This document shows positions 58,806-64,000 of a stretch of 64,000 bases of DNA, one piece after another; position 1 is the stretch's first letter; each line of letters opens with the position of its first letter. The position numbers and the translations under genes are program-made. Source of the DNA: Larix kaempferi (Eukaryota; Streptophyta; Pinopsida; Pinales; Pinaceae); NCBI GenBank assembly GCA_027924585.1, contig BSBM01000150.1:17342001-17406000 (forward strand). Direction: 5' to 3'. The notes beneath the pieces are model-generated. The model saw only the letters and a list, made by a program, of their open reading frames with translations. It made no database searches and had not been told where the DNA came from.

Positions 58806-59027
58806 ATCCAAACTCTAGGATCAACAAATCTCCAAGAAACAAGCAATGAAAAGGTCTAAATATTGTGAGTACAGACTCATAGGAGGACAACAGACTCTTC
58901 AAAGTGAATATCTGACGGTGAAAAAGACTTAGGAGGCAAATGAGTTGGCTTGCAAAAGAAATCAAATGAAAATGGAATTCAAATTGAAAACTAAAACAAT
59001 GTTCTTCCCCAATATGGTTTCCAGATT

Positions 59028-59898
59028 TGTTTGATGGACAATCTACCACGAGCGGACTCAAGGCCTAGTCTCCCTAGCTTAATGCAAGACTAGAACATAT
59101 AAGACATAATATAGAATACTTTCCTAGATCTAATTAGAGATCGAGTGGATAGATGCTTTACCTTTCAGATCGTGGATCCTTTCTCCTTGATGTTTGCTCC
59201 AAGCTTGATGGTATTCATATATCAGCTGCAAAACCTATCAAGACATACAAAACAACACAAGTAGTAAAATGCACCTAAACAATAACAGATCTAAGTAAGC
59301 AGTTAAGCAGGCAAACTACATAAACATCATTAATGCAATAACATTTGGTGGAAAGCATTTATATTAATGTATAAAAAGGGAAAGTACATAGAAGGAAGTG
59401 ATTACAACCAAGACTTAACGTAGCAATCCTTCTCCGATCAAGCCAATGCCAAAGCCTCCAAAGGAAGTATGGATCTCTCAAGGTATGAGTAGAGATATCT
59501 CCTAAGCTAATTTCACCAGCATGTAGATACTATAGACTTTCTCCCCTTGGAATGGGAATGAGCTTCACTTATGTAGGACTAAGAGGATAGGATAGGTTGA
59601 GATATGGTAGGAGAGACTTAGGGGATCTCACCAAAGGGCTAGGGAACCGAATTCCAACTCCCCTATAGGCTAGGGATAGGGATCCACATCACTTAGCTTC
59701 GAGAATGGGCTCAAAGGTGCTCTTTTATTCAATTAACTGACATCATCGCAGGATGCAATAGGACAACCCGCGACGTCGCAGGTTGGACAAGGGTGAACTA
59801 CGATGACCTATAAAAATGGGTCAGTTAAGCCCTCCAGTCATGGAAAACTTCAAGGATGTTTACACTGAGTCTCATGGTAGCAAGATTTAGGTGTATCA
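59028..59898 (-). repeat. Tat2 5' LTR (871 bp)
   Basis: Partner of 40650-41520. Motif copies at 59741-59753, 59769-59782 (GCGACGTCGC) and 59798-59808. TSD CTCAA follows (59899-59903). Confidence 0.92.
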
Positions 59899-60562
59899 CT
59901 CAAAACTATCCACTCACTACTCACTTACAATTGCGTTGAACACACTTATATTTATAGGATTTATCTTTGCATTTTGAGGGTCAATTTATTTAATTGAGTG
60001 AGGCGGCCTATTAAGTATCGCATGGGGCTTTGCCTCGTTGGGATGACTTGTTCATGTTTTAGCATGGGGATTTTAGATTGACTGTGTCGAATTGTTCATT
60101 GATAATGTACAACCATAAATGGGTATGCTCTCAATGAGAATGTATTTCATGATTGTAGGCATGAAATCACGATCACGCATTGTGTTTCGTTTGTATTGCT
60201 GAGGTGGAACATGTCGGACCATAGCAGAACGCTCCTAGACTGCTCTACAAGAAATCCAGTAATCATTGTCTGCACATCCGATAATTACAGGAAATTCATT
60301 GTCTGCACATCCAATAATCATTGGTTATAGTAATTTTTGGCTCTGGTAGTCATCGAATTACGTGAATATGTGGTTTTGGTAATAATTGTCTACACATCCA
60401 ATAATTGCGTTGGTTACAGGAAATTCCAGTAATCATTGTCTGTGATTCCTATGGTTCTGGTAGTCATTGTGATTACATAGAAAGAATCTCTTCCACACTC
60501 ATTTCACTTGGTGATCAAAAATATTTAGCTATTGACATCAATGGCAACTAATTTTTCCAACA
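59899..60562 (-). repeat. SireC 5' LTR, piece 3 of 3
   Basis: Ends TTGACATCAATGGCAACTAA then TTTTTCCAACA, like the right ends of the LTRs at 165-1319 and of SireB. Subrepeats of CATTGTCTGCACATCCAATAATT (about four copies) at 60250-60450. Together with 2046-2829 and 40103-40649 it makes an LTR of about 2 kb. Confidence 0.6.
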
Positions 60563-61930
60563 AATGAACCATCCAATGTTATGGATAAATGTTTAGCATA
60601 AAAACTAACATTCTTCAAAAAAAAATCTATATTTGGCATAAAAAAACTAACATTGTTCAAAAATCCATTTATTGTGCACTAAATATTTAAAATCAAGAGC
60701 TTATATAAAGAGCGCACATAGTGAAAATATATTCTCTCCATTGTGAGATGGCTATATTACTTTTTCCTTGTTTACAAATGGGATCCTTATGTCCCAACAT
60801 GCCAACCTACCTAAACATGGAAGAAACAAAATTTAAAAGAAGAAGCCAAAAAACTAAAATGCACACATACTCACAAATCATTGGACAACTTCTCCATGTG
60901 CACAAATCATTGAGTAGTTTCCCATGACCACATAATTTTAGCATCTATGTTTGACTTAAAAATAAAATGTCCAAGCGTATATATAATGGAAGGAGGTCAA
61001 GCCAAACAAACTACTCTACATGAAATCAAACTCAAAGGTGATCATAATATAAACGTTGAAGGAAAAGTAAGTGATTTAACCATCTACCAAACCAACTACT
61101 TTGCATTCAAAATAAGACTCCAAAGAACTTATGTACTTATTAATTTTTTTACTATCCGTGAAAAGTCCAATCATGTATGACTACTTAATTTGGGAAACCG
61201 CTCTATCTGAAAACTGGAGGGAAAACTACGGGTTGGAGCCAATTTTATTGTTGGAGAGGGCACCCCAATGGGAGTAAACTGCCACCATGGTCGTACGAGG
61301 CCTTGTTGGACCATCAAATTCAACCCCTGCTAGGATTTGAACCAAGATTTCCATTGAGTCAGCCATAAGTCCCCACCATTGGACCCAAACCTCAACCCCT
61401 ATAGGTGTCTCATTAAAATTAGACAAGTGTTACTTCAATAAGTAAGTGATATAACCAACTACTTTGCATGGAATTAGACTCCAAAGAACTTATGTAGAAG
61501 ATAAGTGTTGCGTTTATATGAGACAAGAGTTACACTTTTTATTAAGCATGTATTCCAATTGGAGGATTGTATTATTTTGTTAAATATGTTTTAATTTAGT
61601 GTGGAAGGGAGGCTTGCCCCTTTGCTACTCTGTGGAAGACAAGTGGCCAAGGGAAAGAGAATCAATAACACTTTTTATCAAGCATAGACAAATAGACCGA
61701 GGGATCTCTTGGTGGATGAAAAATTATAATGTTTTTAATGTAAATAGTCGTTTTACAAATCTCTCTTGATTACCTTGCAAGATTTGAATTCGGATCACCA
61801 TGCAAAACAAAACTCATAAAAAGCAACCATTCTAGCAAGATTTGATAATTTTTAATACAAATAGTTTTTTTCATAAAAAAAGGAATCTATACTTTATATT
61901 TAAGTATATAAGGAGTGAATATACAACGCT
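60563..61930. other. Unassigned AT-rich DNA with local repeats
   Basis: No gene recognised. Contains a repeated GCATAAAA..ACTAACATT.TTC segment (60595-60665), a direct repeat described separately, and a segment at 61190-61435 with a tRNA B-box-like GGTTCAAATCC on the minus strand. Confidence 0.5.
61065..61496. repeat. Imperfect direct repeats flanking a 305-bp segment
   Basis: AAGTAAGTGAT.TAACCA...CTTATGTA occurs at 61065-61134 and, shortened, at 61440-61496. The enclosed segment (61135-61439) may be an insertion, but the flanks are too long and unequal for a TSD; a local duplication is equally likely. Confidence 0.55.
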
Positions 61931-62249
61931 AGAGACAACACCATAAAATAACGCCCACCTGGGCCCATAAACAAGAACGAGTCATAACGCCCACCTAGGA
62001 AAGAGAATAAGGACGAAAGAAACTAACAAATTCTCACCAGGGCAAAGAACAATCCATGAACGACCGGCACCATGGTCAGATACAGAGAAAATAAAATTAA
62101 CATCCCATTGCCGAGTGATGTCAAAACGGATAACTAATAAACAAAAAATAAAACAGTCCCGGGCACAAAGGAAACCAGAAAAACAGCGGAGGTGGAAACG
62201 GTGAAAAGTTCAACAAAAAGACCCAGACTCAACTTGAGCATTAGGGATC

Positions 62250-62832
62250 ATACAAAAAATAAGAGCCATCCTCCGAAATGGCTCCATCCACCCAGTATTC
62301 AAAAAATAACCGACCCTCCACCGCAAGGAGTGCCAACTGCGAGAGTGAATCCGCTTCCGAATTATGGGCCCGGAGAAAATGGTGAAAACAGGTCTCCTTA
62401 AAATCTTGTAAGAGATAAGTATTCTTTCACATCCATGATGAGAGAGCAATGACGTCCAGTGAACCGATTCAATTGATCCAGTTAACAACAGCCCAGGAGT
62501 CGCCAGTAGCATGATGAAGAGACAGGCATTTTAATTTGGCAAAATAGAGCAGTAACCACAGAGCACAAAGCTCCCCTTTAGTGTTTGTGCCCAGACCAAC
62601 AAACCACCAAATGTTGTAATAACGGTGAACGTCCAATACAATACAGGCCCCCACCCCGCATTTACTAGCAACATCCTGCAATGCACCATCGAAGGTTCCA
62701 TATGGACATGGGAAATTTGGTGGAGCCAATCTCCCAAAAGGATGAGCAGTTGGAAAAACCACATCCGAACCTGAAGCATCACAGCCGTATTCCCGAAAAG
62801 CAGCAAAGGCCCTGCACATGATCCACCTAGGA
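62250..62832 (-). pseudogene. LINE RNase H
   Basis: Catalytic residues are visible in order: Asp in TFDGALQDV (codon 62690-62688), Glu in TKGELCALW, Asp in ATGDSWAVVNW and Asp in NSEADSLSQLAL (about 62330). This is the RVT_3-type RNase H appended to plant LINE ORF2. A shift near 62465 separates the last motif from the rest. The protein ends near 62255 after FFEYWVDGAI. Confidence 0.85.
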
Positions 62833-63949
62833 CGTGAAGCCTTATTTTAAAAAATAGCCACATTTATGGCTTTCCAAGACTCCCAGAAAACAAAACAAGC
62901 AATGGTCACATAATATTTTTTTAAATTGAACTAGTGGAGCAAGCCATCCGATAAAGAAGACCCAAACCAAAGAGGAAATTCAGGTAATACCACCCTAATA
63001 TCCATCCAAATCTACGCAGTGAAGGAACATTGGGTAAACAGGTGCATATCCGATTCACCATCCGCTCGGCAAAGTGGGCAAATGTTGGGACCCAAAAAAC
63101 CACGTTTCTGGAGATTGCACTAGAACAAGAGTTTGTTGTCCAAAGCCAACCAAGTGAATAGCTTTATCTTCAATGGAATGGACCATTTCCAGATAGCCGA
63201 GTGCCACCATATACTCGAGCCACAAAATGGAAAGAAATTTTGGTAAGCCAAATGTGCAGTTACAACACCATTAATAGTATTCCTCGACCACATAAGCTCA
63301 TCCAGGACCGTCGATATTTGAATGTTGCCCGATGAAGTCCCAAAATATATTTATCCCATTCAGTTTTCCAACCATCAATAATACCAAGCTGAGAAGCGTT
63401 TAACCAGAGTTGAAAAGGAGCATCAGAGGGAGTATGAACCGCCACATGTCGTAGTGAATAGTAACCACCCTCATGTAGGAATGAAATCAACTTAGGAGAT
63501 AATACAAAAACAATTGGGCCTCCCATGATCGGGTCTTCTCCAAGATGGATAAAAATACCATTACCTGTCTTCCACGCGAACCATTCCAGGATAATCCCAA
63601 GAGCTGACAATAGATCGGCCCATATATTTGACACACCTTTAGTTTTCTGAGTACGTGCACAGAGCCACAATGGAACAGACACTCCATTTAGATATTTATC
63701 CCGAACCACATCCCCCCAAAGACCATCATTCTTGAGTGCCCTCCAAAGGCTCTTCACCAGTAGGGCAGACGAAAAATTATGTATATTTTTAATGGACCAA
63801 CTCCCCGCTTGATAAGGAGTATCCAATCTGGACCAAGCCACTAGATGCAATTTCCTCAGACCCAGTCCTGACCAAATAAAATTATGCAATTTCCTACTCA
63901 TTTCGGTCAAAATTAAAATAGGAACCTTGCTCATAGATAACCAATACAC
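62833..63949 (-). pseudogene. LINE reverse transcriptase C-terminal part and zf-RVT
   Basis: 63949-63260 has the post-RT segment MSRKLHNFIWSG, AWSRLDTPYQAG, KSLWRALKNDGLWGDVVRDK, which follows the polymerase in plant L1 ORF2. After a break, 63170-62990 reads KLFTWLALDNKLL, GPNICPLCRADGESDMHLFT, QC: the CPLC (63080-63069) and HLFTQC form the zf-RVT zinc motif. TAG codons in LLF*CNL and FTA*IWM and a frame change near 63260 mark it as dead. Confidence 0.85.
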
Positions 63950-64000
63950 CCCAAATTTTGTAGAACCGATTTATTATAAGAAGACAAAACAATTTTAATA

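Larger units (their letters stand above)
56668..59027 (-). other. Tat2 leader (5' UTR)
   Basis: About 2.4 kb, T-rich on the sense (minus) strand at 57600-58300 like the Tat1 leader. It contains a short-period array (57262-57430) and a GCGACGA cluster (58663-58805). Next to the LTR the minus strand reads CTGGAAACCATATTGGGGAA, a decayed primer-binding site. No gene recognised. Confidence 0.65.
40650..59898 (-). mobile_element. Tat2: second Tat-type Ty3/gypsy element, about 16.8 kb without MiniTat
   Basis: Two 871-bp LTRs (40650-41520 and 59028-59898) start TGTTTGATGG and end GTGTAACA/GTGTATCA. Flanks ATCAA and CTCAA are a TSD with one change. Reading right to left: leader, gag, protease, RT-RNase H, integrase, second RNase H, opposite-strand gene in two copies, repeats, conserved block, polypurine tract. 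Pol is one frame from 51127 to 47318 with only nonsense codons. It has the same plan as Tat1 but different LTRs and diverged proteins. Confidence 0.9.
61930..64000 (-). mobile_element. 3' part of an L1-like LINE with RNase H
   Basis: Minus strand, running off the right window edge, so the catalytic RT is outside. In order: RT thumb/connection, zf-RVT zinc segment, RNase H, then a 3' UTR of about 0.3 kb. The 3' end is uncertain; a short T-run on the plus strand near 61863-61871 could be the remnant poly(A). This architecture is typical of plant L1 elements. Confidence 0.8.

Noticed and set aside
61190-61435. Possible tRNA-derived SINE on the minus strand
   Set aside because: GGTTCAAATCC fits a B box, but the A box and its spacing are poor, there is no poly(A) and no TSD. 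Left as unassigned.
1-64000. Host protein-coding gene
   Set aside because: All recognisable protein motifs belong to retroelements; the plant-mobile-domain-like gene is inside Tat elements in two families and shares their boundaries.

Overview
This window is plant nuclear DNA made of nested retrotransposons; I found no host gene, rRNA, tRNA gene or CRISPR array. Evidence for a land plant: LTR elements primed by initiator-Met tRNA (TGGTATCAGAGC next to four LTRs), Ty1/copia Gag-Pol with YVDD, SIRE-type copia Gag, long Ty3/gypsy elements of Tat type, and an L1-like LINE with an RNase H tail. The depth of nesting and the many premature stops fit a large, repeat-rich, slowly purged genome. A gymnosperm would fit, but the species cannot be told from the sequence.

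Layout, outermost to innermost. (1) 1-2045 (minus) holds remnants of SIRE-like copia elements: an LTR at 165-1319 and a Gag fragment. (2) 'SireC': a minus-strand LTR split into 2046-2829, 40103-40649 and 59899-60562. (3) 'SireB' (minus, 2830-40102) sits in the SireC LTR (TSD CAATC/CAATT). It has LTRs of about 2.2 kb and a long Gag but no recognisable pol. Its Gag is cut by a solo LTR (36171-36906, TSD CATTG). (4) 'Tat1' (plus, 4443-32629) sits in the 3' LTR of SireB (TSD GTTGT); its LTRs are 1032 bp each. (5) Two plus-strand copia elements sit in Tat1: 'CopiaA' (10798-17024, TSD ATTTT) in pol and 'CopiaB' (22590-29588, TSD GGCAG) in the 3' region. (6) 'Tat2' (minus, 40650-59898, TSD ATCAA/CTCAA) sits in the SireC LTR and carries the short LTR element 'MiniTat' (plus, 54264-56662, TSD GCATG). 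(7) 60563-61930 is unresolved repeat-rich DNA; 61930-64000 is the 3' part of a minus-strand LINE that runs off the window.

Tat1 and Tat2 are different families with the same plan: LTR, T-rich leader, gag-protease-RT-RNase H-integrase in one frame, a separate second RNase H ORF after integrase, a gene on the opposite strand, a repeat zone, a conserved noncoding block, polypurine tract, LTR. The most interesting observation is the opposite-strand gene. In Tat1 it reads as a two-exon gene whose predicted 98-bp intron joins the exons in frame. In Tat2 a homologue is present twice in a tandem duplication. Its N-terminal half resembles the plant mobile domain. Each family also has its own iterated short motif (TATGCGCTACTCT in Tat1, GCGACGA in Tat2), and it clusters at the same three places: the LTR, the leader, and just upstream of the opposite-strand gene. 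This suggests, as inference, an element-encoded regulator or anti-silencing factor with its own target sites.

All element ORFs carry premature stops or frameshifts, so I annotate them as pseudogenes. Coordinates of LTRs and TSDs were read directly from the sequence; percent identities are by eye.
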